Assembly (NCBI RefSeq): GCF_003112575.1
Contig: NZ_BEWC01000003.1
Location: 248,001-312,000 of the forward strand
Reading direction: 5' to 3'
Length of the DNA: 64,000 nucleotides
Origin: Streptomyces ardesiacus
GTDB taxonomy: Bacteria; Actinomycetota; Actinomycetes; Streptomycetales; Streptomycetaceae
Positions 22,139 to 31,291 of the stretch are shown here, one piece after another. The notes beneath the pieces are model-generated. The model did no database searches. It saw only the letters and a program-made list of their open reading frames with translations, and was not told where the DNA came from. The position numbers and the translations under genes are program-made. Each line of letters starts with the position of its first letter. Within the stretch, counting starts at the first letter, position 1.

Positions 22139-25111
22139 ATGGACGGTGGACCGCGGGTTCCGCAGCAGCGGCGTCCCGGACACCCGGCGGAACCGGACGG
22201 GTCGGCCGCGCTTCGCTTCGGCGTGCTCGGGCCGGTGCGCGCCTGGCGGGGCGAGGAGGCGCTGGCCACCGGCTCGCCCCAGCAACGCGCCCTTCTGGCC
22301 GCCCTGTTGCTGCGCGAGGGCCGTACGGCGACCGCGGCCGAGCTGATCGACGCCCTGTGGGGCGACCGGCCGCCCTCGCAGGCCCTGGCGGCGGTACGGA
22401 CGTACGCGTCCCGGCTGCGCAAGGTCCTCGATCCCGGCGTGCTGGCCAGCGAGTCGGGCGGGTACGCCGTACGGGGCCTGGCCGAGGGGGCGTTGGACCT
22501 GGCGCGGGCCCAGGACCTGGCCGCCGAGGCCGAGAAGGCCAGGAGCTCCGGGGACCTGTGCCACGCCCGTGACCTGCTGCGCCGCGCGCTGGCCCTGTGG
22601 GACGGCGAGGCACTGGCCGGCGTGCCGGGGCCGTACGCCGGCACGCAGCGCGCCCGCCTGGGCGAATGGCGGCTCCAACTCCTGGAGACGCGCCTCGACA
22701 TGGACCTCGAACAGGGCTGCCACGCCGAGTCCGTCTCGGAGTTGACGGCGCTCACGGCGGCCCACCCGCTGCGGGAACGCCTGCGCGAGCTGCTGATGCT
22801 CGCCCTGTACCGCAGCGGCCGCCAGGCGGAGGCCCTCGCCGTCTACGCGGACACGCGCCGCCTGCTCGCCGACGAGCTGGGCGTCGACCCCCGCCCCGGC
22901 CTCCAGGAACTCCAGCAGCGCGTCCTGCGGGCCGACCCGGAGCTGGCCGAGCCCCCGGCACCGGCCGAGCAGACCGTGACGCCCAGGGTGCGCCCGGCGC
23001 AGCTTCCGGCCTCCGTCCCCGACTTCACCGGACGCGCGTCCTTCGTCCGCGAGCTGAGCGACGTCCTGTCCTCGGCGTCCGAGGGCGCGGCGACGGGCCG
23101 CGTGATGGCCGTCTCCGCCCTGGCCGGCATCGGCGGCGTCGGCAAGACCACCCTCGCGGTGCACGTCGCCCACCAGGCGCGGGCCGCCTTCCCCGACGGG
23201 CAGCTCTACGTCGACCTCCAGGGCGCCGGAGCGCGGCCCGCCGAGCCGGAGACGGTGCTGGGCTCCTTCCTGCGCGCCCTGGGCACCGCCGACTCGGCCG
23301 TCCCCGACTCGCTGGAGGAGCGGGCCGCCCTGTACCGCTCGGTCCTGGACGGCCGCCGTGTCCTCGTCCTCCTCGACAACGCCCGCGACGCCGCGCAGGT
23401 GCGGCCCCTGCTGCCGGGCACGGAGGGCTGCGCCGCGCTGGTGACGGCGCGGGTGCGGATGGTGGACCTGGCCGGGGCGCACCTGGTCGACCTGGACGTG
23501 ATGGCGCCCGAGGAGGCGCTGGCCCTCTTCACGAGGATCGTGGGCGAGGAGCGGGTCGCCTCGGAGCGGGAGGCGGCGCTCGACGTGGTCGGCGCGTGCG
23601 GCTTCCTGCCGCTGGCGATCCGCATCGCCGCGTCCCGGCTGGCGGCCCGCCGTACGTGGACCGTGTCGGTGCTGGCCGCGAAGCTCGCCGACGAGCGGCG
23701 CCGGCTGGACGAGCTGCAGGCCGGTGACCTGGCGGTCGAGGCCACCTTCGAACTGGGCTACGGCCAGCTCGAACCGGCCCAGGCCCGTGCCTTCCGGCTG
23801 CTGGGCCTGGCCGACGGCCCGGACATCTCCCTCGCGGCCGCGGCGGCGGTCCTGGACCTCCCGGCGCAGGACACGGAGGACCTCCTGGAGTGCCTGGTGG
23901 ACACGTCGCTGCTCGAATCGGCGGCGCCGGGCCGCTACCGCTTCCACGACCTGGTCCGCCTCTACGCGCGTGCCTGCGCGGAACGCGACGAGCAGCCCCC
24001 GGGCGAGCGGGCGGCGGCGCTGTCGCGGCTGCTGGACTTCTACCTGGCCACGGCGGCGCAGGTGTACGCGATCGAGCGGCCCGGGGACCGGCTGGTGGAC
24101 GGTCTGGAGCCGACGGAGTACCCGGGGCTGGCGTTCACCGAGGGCTCGGCGGCGCTGGACTGGCTGTACACCGAGGCGGCCCCGTTGCTGGCGTGCGTGC
24201 GGCAGTCCGCCGGGACGTCGAGGCTGCGGCGGGCGGTGGACCTGCTGTGGGCGGCCAAGGACCTGACGGAGTCCGGGGCCAACTCCCACCAGTACGAGAC
24301 GACGGCCAGGGCGATGTGCGAGGCCACCGCCGCCGCGGCGGACACCCGCGCCGAGGGCCGGGCCCGCACCGTCCTCAGCGACGTGCTCCTGGTGTCCGGC
24401 CGCATCCGGGACGCGGAGGAGGAGGCGCGGCTGGCCATGCGGCTGGCCGGTTCGGTGGGCGACTCGGCCGCCGTGAGCTGGGTGGCCAACAACCGGGGCC
24501 TGGTCCGGCTGCACCAGCGCCGCTTCGCCGAGGGCAAGGACTTCTTCGACCGGGCCATCACGGGCTTCAGGACGACGGACAACCGTGCGGGCGAGGCGTC
24601 CGCGCTGTCGAACCTCTCCCGCGCCCAGCTCGGCATGGGCAACGTCGCGGCGGCCGTGGACATCGCCCGGCAGGGGCTCGCGGTCTACGCGGAGCTGGGC
24701 CGGACCATGCGCCTGGCCAACGGGCACTTCGCCGTGGGGGTCGCGCTGACCCGGGCGGGCCGCCACGAGGAGGCGCTGGGCGAGTTCGCCGAGGCGCTGG
24801 ACATCTTCGGCGACCACCGGCAGCGCCTGTGGCAGGGGGCCACCAACTTCCGCCTCGCCGAGGTGCACCTGGACGCCGGACGTCCCTCGGCCGCGGCCCA
24901 GTACGCCGAGCAGGCGCTCGCCCTCGGGTGCATCGGGGGCGACCGGATGCGCGGCAGCGTCCTGGCCCTGCTGGGGCGGGCCCTGTCGGCCCTGGGCCAG
25001 GCGGACCGCGCGCGAGCGTGCTGGCGCGAGGCGCTGAGCCTCTACGAGCAGCACGACGCCCAGGAGGCCGGCGAGGTACGCGCGCTGCTGGCCCGCACCG
25101 CGGCGCGCTGA
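22139..25111 (+). CDS. afsR: AfsR, global SARP-type regulator of secondary metabolism
   Basis: AfsR integrates Ser/Thr kinase signals and activates afsS. The 990-residue protein (S. coelicolor AfsR is ~993) has an OmpR-like winged helix (about 22-110), a bacterial transcriptional activation domain (to about 260), an NB-ARC ATPase with Walker A GIGGVGKTT at about 329-337 and Walker B RVLVLLDNA near 405, and TPR-like repeats from about 690. Only the N-terminal SARP part binds DNA; the ATPase modulates activity. afsS follows 214 nt downstream on the same strand, and the kinase afsK lies beyond it on the opposite strand. The close match I recall to S. coelicolor AfsR makes the assignment firm. 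Confidence 0.97.
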   Translation: MDGGPRVPQQRRPGHPAEPDGSAALRFGVLGPVRAWRGEEALATGSPQQRALLAALLLREGRTATAAELIDALWGDRPPSQALAAVRTYASRLRKVLDPGVLASESGGYAVRGLAEGALDLARAQDLAAEAEKARSSGDLCHARDLLRRALALWDGEALAGVPGPYAGTQRARLGEWRLQLLETRLDMDLEQGCHAESVSELTALTAAHPLRERLRELLMLALYRSGRQAEALAVYADTRRLLADELGVDPRPGLQELQQRVLRADPELAEPPAPAEQTVTPRVRPAQLPASVPDFTGRASFVRELSDVLSSASEGAATGRVMAVSALAGIGGVGKTTLAVHVAHQARAAFPDGQLYVDLQGAGARPAEPETVLGSFLRALGTADSAVPDSLEERAALYRSVLDGRRVLVLLDNARDAAQVRPLLPGTEGCAALVTARVRMVDLAGAHLVDLDVMAPEEALALFTRIVGEERVASEREAALDVVGACGFLPLAIRIAASRLAARRTWTVSVLAAKLADERRRLDELQAGDLAVEATFELGYGQLEPAQARAFRLLGLADGPDISLAAAAAVLDLPAQDTEDLLECLVDTSLLESAAPGRYRFHDLVRLYARACAERDEQPPGERAAALSRLLDFYLATAAQVYAIERPGDRLVDGLEPTEYPGLAFTEGSAALDWLYTEAAPLLACVRQSAGTSRLRRAVDLLWAAKDLTESGANSHQYETTARAMCEATAAAADTRAEGRARTVLSDVLLVSGRIRDAEEEARLAMRLAGSVGDSAAVSWVANNRGLVRLHQRRFAEGKDFFDRAITGFRTTDNRAGEASALSNLSRAQLGMGNVAAAVDIARQGLAVYAELGRTMRLANGHFAVGVALTRAGRHEEALGEFAEALDIFGDHRQRLWQGATNFRLAEVHLDAGRPSAAAQYAEQALALGCIGGDRMRGSVLALLGRALSALGQADRARACWREALSLYEQHDAQEAGEVRALLARTAAR

Positions 25112-25138
25112 CCCGGGTCCCGGTCCGGCGCGGCCGGG

Positions 25139-25177
25139 GGCGTTCAGCGTTCGTTTATCCGCGCCTGGCACTGTCAT
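25139..25177 (+). promoter_or_regulatory. afsS promoter with AfsR/PhoP-type direct repeats
   Basis: GTTCAGC (25142-25148) and GTTTATC (25153-25159) begin 11 nt apart, the spacing of PHO-box units and of the AfsR site overlapping the afsS -35 region in S. coelicolor. A possible -10 (TGTCAT) is at 25172-25177. AfsR and PhoP competition here is known for S. coelicolor; its application to this strain is inferred. Confidence 0.65.
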
Positions 25178-25248
25178 CTCCGTCAGACCGTCGCGTCGGG
25201 GGGCAGACGGATGACGAACCGAGCCCACCCGTTAGTGTGCGGCTCCGC

Positions 25249-25290
25249 ACGCCCGTCCGGCGGCCCACGGGGGAGCCGTCGGACGGGCGT
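25249..25290 (+). promoter_or_regulatory. Long hairpin in the afsS leader
   Basis: ACGCCCGTCCG (25249-25259) pairs perfectly with CGGACGGGCGT (25280-25290), and four further pairs (one G-U) extend it inward to a 12-nt loop. It lies between the promoter and the afsS ribosome site (GAGGA at 25312-25316). It could act as an attenuator, a 5' stabiliser or a terminator for afsR read-through. Confidence 0.6.
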
Positions 25291-25325
25291 TGCTACCTCG
25301 TCACGACCCATGAGGAGCGAAGTCC

Positions 25326-25517
25326 ATGAGCGACAAGATGAAGGACGCGGACGCCACACCGCAGGACAACCACATGCCCGCGCCGCCGGCGACGGAGGAG
25401 CCCGTCACGACGCTCGACAACCACATGCCGAGCGAGCCGGCGAAGGACACGATCACCACGATGGACAACCACATGCCGGCCCCGCCCGCCCTGGACCGGG
25501 ACGGCGACGGCAAGTAG
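25326..25517 (+). CDS. afsS: AfsS, small activator of antibiotic production
   Basis: The 63-residue product has the three imperfect repeats that define AfsS, each with the core DNHMP (QDNHMPAPPA, LDNHMPSEPA, MDNHMPAPPA). AfsS is a small protein whose transcription is switched on by AfsR; it stimulates pathway-specific antibiotic genes by an unresolved mechanism. It lacks DNA-binding motifs and membrane segments. ATG 25326 is preceded by GAGGAGCGAAG. A strong terminator follows at 25538. Length matches the S. coelicolor protein. Confidence 0.96.
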   Translation: MSDKMKDADATPQDNHMPAPPATEEPVTTLDNHMPSEPAKDTITTMDNHMPAPPALDRDGDGK

Positions 25518-25537
25518 ACCTTCCTCCGCACGGGGAC

Positions 25538-25573
25538 GGGCCGCGGCGGCGCGGAGGGGAGCCGCCGCGGCCC
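25538..25573. terminator. Strong terminator after afsS
   Basis: A perfect 13-bp stem, GGGCCGCGGCGGC (25538-25550) with GCCGCCGCGGCCC (25561-25573), around a 10-nt loop lies 20 nt after the afsS stop. It also faces the minus-strand remnant at 25585-25798, so it may work in both directions. Confidence 0.85.
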
Positions 25574-25584
25574 ACGTGTGTCCG

Positions 25585-25798
25585 GCGTCGGCCGAGGAGT
25601 GCCTGGGTGATCTGCCGGGTGGTCTGCGCGGCGCCCCGGGGGTCGGCGGCGGCGTACGCGACGTGGGCGTTCGGGCCGCTGGCCAGGGCCCAGCCGCGCC
25701 CCCGCTCAGCGCGAGGGCGGACCACTGCGGGAACTGGCGTCGACCAGCCGCCCGACCAGCCGGGCGTCGATGCGCGGGCCGGTGTCCGCCGAGGTCAC
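25585..25798 (-). pseudogene. Remnant of an aminoglycoside phosphotransferase-family gene
   Basis: A GTG at 25798 overlaps the stop of the exported-protein gene (GTGA) and opens TSADTGPRIDARLVGRLVDA. One base appears missing in GACGCC-AGTTCC; the next frame then reads QFPQWSALALS, a pattern I know from the start of APH/choline-kinase-like proteins. Immediately after, the sequence jumps to what looks like the family's C-terminus: RGRGWALASGPNAHVAYAAA, then QTTRQITQALLG. Some 200 internal codons are missing and no stop is reached before the afsS terminator. Third-position G/C is high throughout, as in real coding DNA. Family assignment is from memory of motifs. Confidence 0.65.
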
Positions 25799-26343
25799 AG
25801 CGGAGCCGTCACGGAATGCTCCAGTTCGCAGTGGTCCGGGTCGGCCGAGCCGTCGTAGGGGACGCGGACCGCGGTCACCCCCTCCGCCGGGACGGTGACC
25901 TCCTCGGAGCCTTCGGTGAGTGTCGTGCCGTTCGCGTCCTTGAAGAGGACCGTGACGGGGAACGTGTACTCGCCGGCGTTCGGGTTGGTGACCTCGACGG
26001 TGGCCCACGGCTCGCCCTCCCCGGCACAGCTGACGAGGGTCACGGTGGCGGCCTCGACGGCGTCGGTGCCGCCGGTGCCCCCCGTGCCGTCGTCGTGGGT
26101 GTCGTCGTCGTGGTCGTGGTAGCCGCTGCCTCCGCCGCCGTAGGTGTCGTCGTCGTCCTTGTAGGCGTCGCCGCCGCCCGACGTGGACGACGACGTGTCG
26201 TGGTCCTGGCCGGAACTGCTGCAGCCGCCGCCCCCGTCGCCCCCGTGACCGTGGCCGTGGCGGCCGGTCGAGAAGCCGGTCAGGCTGAGGACCACCAGTG
26301 CCGAGATCGCCGTGTACCTGAGTGCGCGCCCCCGTGTCGTCAT
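25795..26343 (-). CDS. Exported Asp/Gly/His-rich protein between afsS and afsK
   Basis: A 182-residue protein with an N-terminal signal helix (ALRYTAISALVVLSLTGF), then a low-complexity stretch rich in Gly, Asp, His and Ser (for example HGHGHGGDGGGG and HDHDDDTHDDG), then a compact C-terminal domain with two Cys (VTLVSCAGEGEPWATVEVTN ... DHCELEHSVT). The last domain looks like a small immunoglobulin-like beta fold. The His/Asp tract could bind metal. A gene at the same place (SCO4424, as I recall) exists in S. coelicolor. ATG 26343 is preferred over GTG 26352. Confidence 0.8.
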   Translation of the reverse strand: MTTRGRALRYTAISALVVLSLTGFSTGRHGHGHGGDGGGGCSSSGQDHDTSSSTSGGGDAYKDDDDTYGGGGSGYHDHDDDTHDDGTGGTGGTDAVEAATVTLVSCAGEGEPWATVEVTNPNAGEYTFPVTVLFKDANGTTLTEGSEEVTVPAEGVTAVRVPYDGSADPDHCELEHSVTAPL

Positions 26344-26399
26344 GACGATCACGCTAGGGCCCGCATGTCACGGACACGTCACCGCTCGGGCACGGCCCC

Positions 26400-28790
26400 T
26401 CACGTCGTACGGGCCGTCCCCGTGCCCTTCTCCGCGTCCAGCGCGTACACGCAGCGGTCCTTGCTGCACGCGTACACGATGCCGTCGCGGACGACCGGGG
26501 AACCGGTGATCTCGCCGCCGGTGGCGAGCTTCCAGCGCAGGCGGCCGTCGTCGGCCTTCAGCGTGTAGAGCAGGTGGTCCGTCGAGCCGAAGTGGATGCG
26601 GCCCTCGGCGACCGCGGGGGCGCCCACGATGTCGCCGCCCGCCTGGAAGCGCCACTTGGGGGTGCCGGTGACCGCGTCCAGCGTGTACAGGCCCTTGCCG
26701 CTGCCCACGTGGACGTGGCCGGCGGCGACCAGGACCGGGTCGGTCGAGGAGCGGGCCTCGGTCGCGATCCGCCAGCGGTCGCGGCCGTCGGTGGCGTCGA
26801 GGGCGTAGACGGTGCCCAGGTAGTCCGCGAGGTAGACGCCGCCGCCGGTGACAGCCGGGCCCGGCACGAAGGCGGGCGGGGCCAGGAAGACCGCCGGGGC
26901 CTCGAAGTGCCAGCGGACGTGGCCCGAGGCGACCTCCAGGGCCAGGACCCGGGTGCCGGCCGCGACGTAGACGTAGCCGTCGGGCGCCTGGGTGAGGCGG
27001 ACCGGGACCCCGCCGCAGGAGGCCGCGTCGCCGATCGGGTACGACCATCTCTCGTCGCCGGTGCGGGCGTCCAGGGCGCGCAGGCGGGCGTCCTGCCAGA
27101 CGTACGCCGTGCCGTCGTGGAGGGCGGCCCCGGCCTCGGGGGACTCGAAGTCGGTCTGGGCGCCGGTGATCTCCCACAGCTTCTGGCCGGCCGAGGCCTC
27201 CCAGGCCTGGACGCCGCCGCCGCGCGTGGCGGTGAGGACGGTGCCGCGGTCGGCCTGCAGCGAGTACACCCAGGCGTCCGTCTGCACGCGCCACAGGTCG
27301 GCGCCCTCGCGGGCGTCGAGGGCGAAGAGGGTGGGCCCGTCGGAGGCGTGCACGCGGCCGTCCGCGACCGCCATCGACCAGGCGACGTCCCGGGTCTTGA
27401 ACCGGCGCCGTCCGGTGCCCACGTCCAGGGCGTGCACCTCGAAGGAGGTGACGTAGACCAGTTCCTCGGCGACCCGGGGCGTGCCCCAGACGTCGTTGGA
27501 CATGCGGAACCGCCAGGGCCGCCATCCGGCCGGCGAGGCCTCCGGGGAGGGGGCCGGCGCGGGCGCCGGGGCCGGTACGGCGGGCTCGGCACCGTTGACG
27601 CCGGGGCGCGGGCGGGACCAGGACGCGGCGAGGGCGGACTCCGGCGGGGGCGCGGCGACGGCGGCGGCGCGCATGTCGGCGACGCGCGGCCCGGGGCCGA
27701 TGGGCACCGGCGCGCCGGGCAGCCGGACCGGCCCGCCGTCGGGGGCGGGCACGGCCGGGCCGTGCGCGGGCGGCGCCGGTACGACGGGATCGTGCGCGGG
27801 CGGGGGCGGCAGCGGGGGTGCCTGGACGGGGGCCCGGGCGCCGGACGGCCCGCCGCCGCGGCCGCCGCCCGTGGTGGCGGGTCTGACCGCGGGACGGCCG
27901 CCCCGGCGGCCCTCGATCAGGCTCACGGCCCGCTCGGGCAGCCACGCCGAGGCCGTACCGCTGTCGTCGGACCCGGAGCCGAAGAGGTGCGGGGCGAGCT
28001 GGGCCTGGAGGTCGGCCGGGTTGGGGCGGGCGGTGGCCTCCATCTGCATGCAGGACTCGATGAGCGGGCGCAGCTCGTCGGGCAGGCCCTCCAGGTCGGG
28101 ACCCTCGCGCAGCAGCATGAAGACCGTCTCGACCGGGTTGGCGCCGTGGAAGGGCGGGTGCCCGGTGGCCGCGAAGACCAGCATGGAGCCGAGCGAGAAC
28201 ACGTCGCTGGCGCCGGTGACGCTGCGGGAGTCCTTCGCCTGCTCCGGGGACATGTAGGCGGGGGTGCCGACAGCGACGTTCGTCATGGTCAGACGGGTGT
28301 TCGAGACACCGGATGCGATACCGAAGTCGATCACGCGGGGGCCGTCCTCGACGACGAGGACGTTGGAGGGCTTCAGGTCGCGGTGGACCAGGCCCGCGCC
28401 GTGGATCGACTGGAGGGCCTCCGCGACGCCCGCCGCCAGCCAGCGCACCGCCTGGGCCGGCAGCGGCCCGCACTCGTTCACTATCTCCTCGAGGGAGGGT
28501 GCGGGCACGTAGGCCGTGGCCAGCCAGGGCACCGCGGCGCGCGGGTCGGCGTCGACCACGGCCGCCGTGTAGAAGCCGGAGACCGCGCGGGCCGCCTCCA
28601 CCTCGCGGGTGAAGCGGACCCGGAAGAGCTGGTCCTCGGCCAGTTCCGTGCGCACCGTCTTGATCGCCACGCGCCGCCCGGACGCCGAGCGCGCGAGATA
28701 GACCAGCCCCATGCCGCCGGCGCCCAGCCGCCCCAGCACCTCGAACGGCCCGATCCGCCGCGGATCGTGCTGCGTCAGCTGATCCACCAC
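26400..28790 (-). CDS. afsK: AfsK, serine/threonine protein kinase with C-terminal beta-propeller
   Basis: AfsK phosphorylates AfsR and also affects hyphal tip growth. The 796-residue protein has a Hanks-type kinase domain (about 14-275): GAGGMG glycine loop, Lys44, H136-R-D138-L-K140, D155-F-G157. Thr168, the activation-loop autophosphorylation site known in S. coelicolor, is conserved in TRLTMTN. A Pro/Ala-rich linker leads to PQQ-like repeats (from about 440; for example [19 protein letters not shown]), forming a beta-propeller sensor. No membrane helix is evident; AfsK is loosely membrane-associated. Start is GTG-GTG at 28790. Place in the afs block matches S. coelicolor. Confidence 0.96.
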   Translation of the reverse strand: MVDQLTQHDPRRIGPFEVLGRLGAGGMGLVYLARSASGRRVAIKTVRTELAEDQLFRVRFTREVEAARAVSGFYTAAVVDADPRAAVPWLATAYVPAPSLEEIVNECGPLPAQAVRWLAAGVAEALQSIHGAGLVHRDLKPSNVLVVEDGPRVIDFGIASGVSNTRLTMTNVAVGTPAYMSPEQAKDSRSVTGASDVFSLGSMLVFAATGHPPFHGANPVETVFMLLREGPDLEGLPDELRPLIESCMQMEATARPNPADLQAQLAPHLFGSGSDDSGTASAWLPERAVSLIEGRRGGRPAVRPATTGGGRGGGPSGARAPVQAPPLPPPPAHDPVVPAPPAHGPAVPAPDGGPVRLPGAPVPIGPGPRVADMRAAAVAAPPPESALAASWSRPRPGVNGAEPAVPAPAPAPAPSPEASPAGWRPWRFRMSNDVWGTPRVAEELVYVTSFEVHALDVGTGRRRFKTRDVAWSMAVADGRVHASDGPTLFALDAREGADLWRVQTDAWVYSLQADRGTVLTATRGGGVQAWEASAGQKLWEITGAQTDFESPEAGAALHDGTAYVWQDARLRALDARTGDERWSYPIGDAASCGGVPVRLTQAPDGYVYVAAGTRVLALEVASGHVRWHFEAPAVFLAPPAFVPGPAVTGGGVYLADYLGTVYALDATDGRDRWRIATEARSSTDPVLVAAGHVHVGSGKGLYTLDAVTGTPKWRFQAGGDIVGAPAVAEGRIHFGSTDHLLYTLKADDGRLRWKLATGGEITGSPVVRDGIVYACSKDRCVYALDAEKGTGTARTT

Positions 28791-29002
28791 TTGCCTGCCA
28801 CCTCCCCGTACGGGCCGCGCCACCCACATATGTGCGCGACCGAAGTGCAGCGTCTCACCACCGCACCTCCGTGGCGCCACGCACCCCGATTCTTCCTGTC
28901 CGAAGCGCTGGTGGCGAACCTGGCGACAATCGGGGTGTCCTGCCCGATTACGGGCAAACGGTGGGGGTCGCGACACCCGCCGTCCGCGCCGCTCCGGCCC
29001 CG

Positions 29003-29785
29003 TCAGCGCTGCAGCAGCGCGAAGGACGCCCCCTGCCCGTCGGAGACCACGGCCACCCGCCCGTACGACGTCTCGAAGGGCGGGACGCGCACCCGTCCGC
29101 CGAGCCGGGCCACCGCCGCGATTCCGGCGGCCACGTCCTCGACCCGGAAGTGGACGAGGAAGTGCGGCGGCATCTCGGCGGGGAAGACGTCCGAGACCCG
29201 GGCGCGCCCGAAGTCGGGGGAGGCGTCCGGGCCGAAGAGCGCGTCGCGGAAGAGGTCGCCGTAGAAGGCGTTGGCGGCCTCGGTGTCCCGGGTGTACAGC
29301 TCGGCCCAGGCGAAGGCGCCCGGTGCGCGCCGGCGTGCGAAGCCGGTACGGCGGCCCGGCTGCCAGAGCCCGAAGACCGCGCCGTCGGGGTCGGCGGCGA
29401 GGGCGGCGGTGCCCAGGCCGCCGACCGGATGGGGCGGGGTGACGAGCTGCCCGCCGCCCGCCCGGATCCGCGCGGCCAGGGCGGCGGCGTCCGGGGTGTG
29501 GAAGTACACGGACCACACGGTGGGCATCCGGCCGTCCGTCTTGCGGACCAGCGCGGCGACCGGCTCGCCGTCCAGGCACGCCCGTACGGACTCCCCCTCC
29601 GCCTCCGGCTCCTCCGGGTCCTGGAAGGTCCAGCCGAACAGCTCGCCGTAGAAACGCTTGCCCGCCTCGACGTCGGAGAGCTGTGCGTCCACCCAGCAGG
29701 GGTCGCCCTCCCGGCGGGCGGGCGCGCCGTCCGCCGAATCCGACGACTGAGACGTCCTCTTCTCGAATGCCCCGTTTTCGGCCAT
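29003..29785 (-). CDS. kbpA: KbpA-like two-domain VOC protein, inhibitor of AfsK
   Basis: A 260-residue protein with two glyoxalase-like VOC domains ([20 protein letters not shown] near the start, and [20 protein letters not shown] in the middle). In S. coelicolor the gene next to afsK encodes KbpA, which binds unphosphorylated AfsK and inhibits its autophosphorylation; position and length here agree. It is upstream of afsK on the same strand, separated by 212 nt, so separate promoters are likely. ATG 29785 has weak ribosome-site complementarity. Confidence 0.85.
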   Translation of the reverse strand: MAENGAFEKRTSQSSDSADGAPARREGDPCWVDAQLSDVEAGKRFYGELFGWTFQDPEEPEAEGESVRACLDGEPVAALVRKTDGRMPTVWSVYFHTPDAAALAARIRAGGGQLVTPPHPVGGLGTAALAADPDGAVFGLWQPGRRTGFARRRAPGAFAWAELYTRDTEAANAFYGDLFRDALFGPDASPDFGRARVSDVFPAEMPPHFLVHFRVEDVAAGIAAVARLGGRVRVPPFETSYGRVAVVSDGQGASFALLQR

Positions 29786-29907
29786 GCCGTCAAAGTAACC
29801 GTGCCGACCGCGCCCCGCAGACCGGGCGCACCCGCCTTCCTTCGCTCCCGCACCCCATTTGCAGTCGGCCGAATCGCGCTCGGATCGCCCGTCGGTAAGC
29901 TGACGGC

Positions 29908-30555
29908 ATGACAGGACAAGTGCGTACCGTCGACGGCCGCGTGGCCGGCCGACGTGGGCAGGCGACCCGGCAGAAACTGCTCGACTGCCTCAGCGAAATG
30001 CTCAGCTCCTCCCCCTATCGCGATGTCAAAGTCATCGATGTCGCCCGCCGGGCGGGCACCTCGCCCGCGACCTTCTACCAGTACTTTCCGGACGTCGAAG
30101 GCGCCGTCCTGGAGATCGCCGAACGCATGGCCGCGGAGAGTTCCTCGCTCGGCGAGCTGACCGCGGGCCGCTCGTGGGTCGGCAAGGCGGGCTGGCAGAC
30201 GGCACAGGAACTCGTCGACGGATTCCTGGAGTTCTGGCGGAAGAACGACGCGATTCTGCGCGTTGTGGATCTCGGTGCGGCGGAGGGCGACAAGCGGTTC
30301 GCCAAAATCCGCATGAAGATCCTGAATTCGGTGAATTCCTCCCTCACGGATTCCGTCGCGGATCTCCAGGCAAAGGGCAAGGTCGACAAGGACGTGAACC
30401 CCGCGGCGATCGCCGGGTCACTCGTCGTCATGCTCGCCGCGGCCGCCTCGCACCAGAAGTCGTTCTCCTCCTGGGGCGTGAAACAGGCCGAACTCAAGCC
30501 GCATCTCGCTCTGTTGACGTATCTCGGCATCACCGGCAAGAAGCCCTCCAAGTAG
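29908..30555 (+). CDS. TetR-family transcriptional regulator
   Basis: A 215-residue protein with an N-terminal TetR HTH (TRQKLLDCLSEMLSSSPYRD, then VIDVARRAGTSPATFYQYFP) and a helical ligand domain. The DNA is slightly less GC-biased than its neighbours. It is divergent from kbpA across 122 nt, so may regulate it. A TetR gene holds this position beside kbpA in S. coelicolor (SCO4421, from memory). Confidence 0.9.
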   Translation: MTGQVRTVDGRVAGRRGQATRQKLLDCLSEMLSSSPYRDVKVIDVARRAGTSPATFYQYFPDVEGAVLEIAERMAAESSSLGELTAGRSWVGKAGWQTAQELVDGFLEFWRKNDAILRVVDLGAAEGDKRFAKIRMKILNSVNSSLTDSVADLQAKGKVDKDVNPAAIAGSLVVMLAAAASHQKSFSSWGVKQAELKPHLALLTYLGITGKKPSK

Positions 30556-30740
30556 GAACCGCGCGGCAGCCTGTCATCTCCGTTCCGCCGCGTCGCCGCC
30601 CTCGCACTCCGGCATTCCGCCGCACCCGCGGCCCCCTTCGCCGCCCCGCCGGCCGCCCGCCCGAACTCGGCGACCGTGCCCCGGCCCTCCGGCCGCGCCG
30701 GCACCGTGTCCAGCGCCTCGCAGTTCGGCCACCGGTGGCC

Positions 30741-30766
30741 CCGGACGGGAACAGCAGCCCGTCCGG
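30741..30766 (+). terminator. Hairpin between TetR and split-barrel genes
   Basis: CCGGACGGG (30741-30749) pairs perfectly with CCCGTCCGG (30758-30766). A 14-bp perfect palindrome GGCCACCGGTGGCC (30727-30740) abuts it. It lies 185 nt after the TetR stop and 49 nt before the next start, so it may be a terminator or a leader hairpin. Confidence 0.5.
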
Positions 30767-30815
30767 CCGTCGTTGAGAGCAGCACCCGTACCCGCATCCG
30801 CTGGAGGAGACCGTC

Positions 30816-31241
30816 GTGGCCCTGACCCGCGAAGAGCGTGAGACGTTCCTGGCCGAGCCGCACATCGCCGCGCTCGCGGTCGACGCGGGAGCGGGCCGCG
30901 CCCCGCTGACCGTGCCGATCTGGTACCAGTACGAGCCCGGCGGCACGGTGTGGGTCCTGACCGGCCGCGACAGCCGCAAGAACGAACTGATCTCCAGGGC
31001 GGGCCGGTTCTCCCTGATGGTCGACCGGCTGGAGCCCACCATCCGCTACGTGTCGGTGGAGGGACCGGTCGTCGAGACGGTCACCGGGACCGAGAGGCAC
31101 CTGCGGGAGATGTCCGCGCGCTACCTCCCGGCCGAGAAGGTCGAGGGCTACGTCGCCTTCGCCTCGGCCGAGCACGGCGAGCAGGTCCTCCTGCGGATGC
31201 GGCCCGAGCACTGGGTCTCCTCCGACCTCGGCTCGGTGTGA
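30816..31241 (+). CDS. PPOX-class FMN/F420 split-barrel protein
   Basis: A 141-residue pyridoxamine-phosphate-oxidase-like protein: REERETFLAEPHIAALAVDA, then PLTVPIWYQYEPGGTVWVLT and RAGRFSLMVDRLEPTIRYVS. The motif order (P-I-W-Y, S-R-K-N, V-x-G) is that of the PPOX class in which actinobacterial members often bind F420 or heme rather than FMN. Start GTG 30816 follows GGAGGAGACC. Function in this strain is unknown; it may add to the F420 enzymes around fbiC. Confidence 0.85.
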   Translation: MALTREERETFLAEPHIAALAVDAGAGRAPLTVPIWYQYEPGGTVWVLTGRDSRKNELISRAGRFSLMVDRLEPTIRYVSVEGPVVETVTGTERHLREMSARYLPAEKVEGYVAFASAEHGEQVLLRMRPEHWVSSDLGSV

Positions 31242-31291
31242 GCGCCGGGCGGACCGAGCGCCGGACGAGCGCGGCACAGGACCATGGGGGC

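Noticed and set aside
21629..25228. 1199-codon minus-strand frame over afsR
   Set aside because: It is an antisense by-product of GC-rich codons; afsR itself is certain.
30556..30750. Coding-like minus-strand patch between the TetR and split-barrel genes
   Set aside because: Third positions are G/C-rich but there is no start, no stop and no recognisable motif. It is not enough to call a gene.
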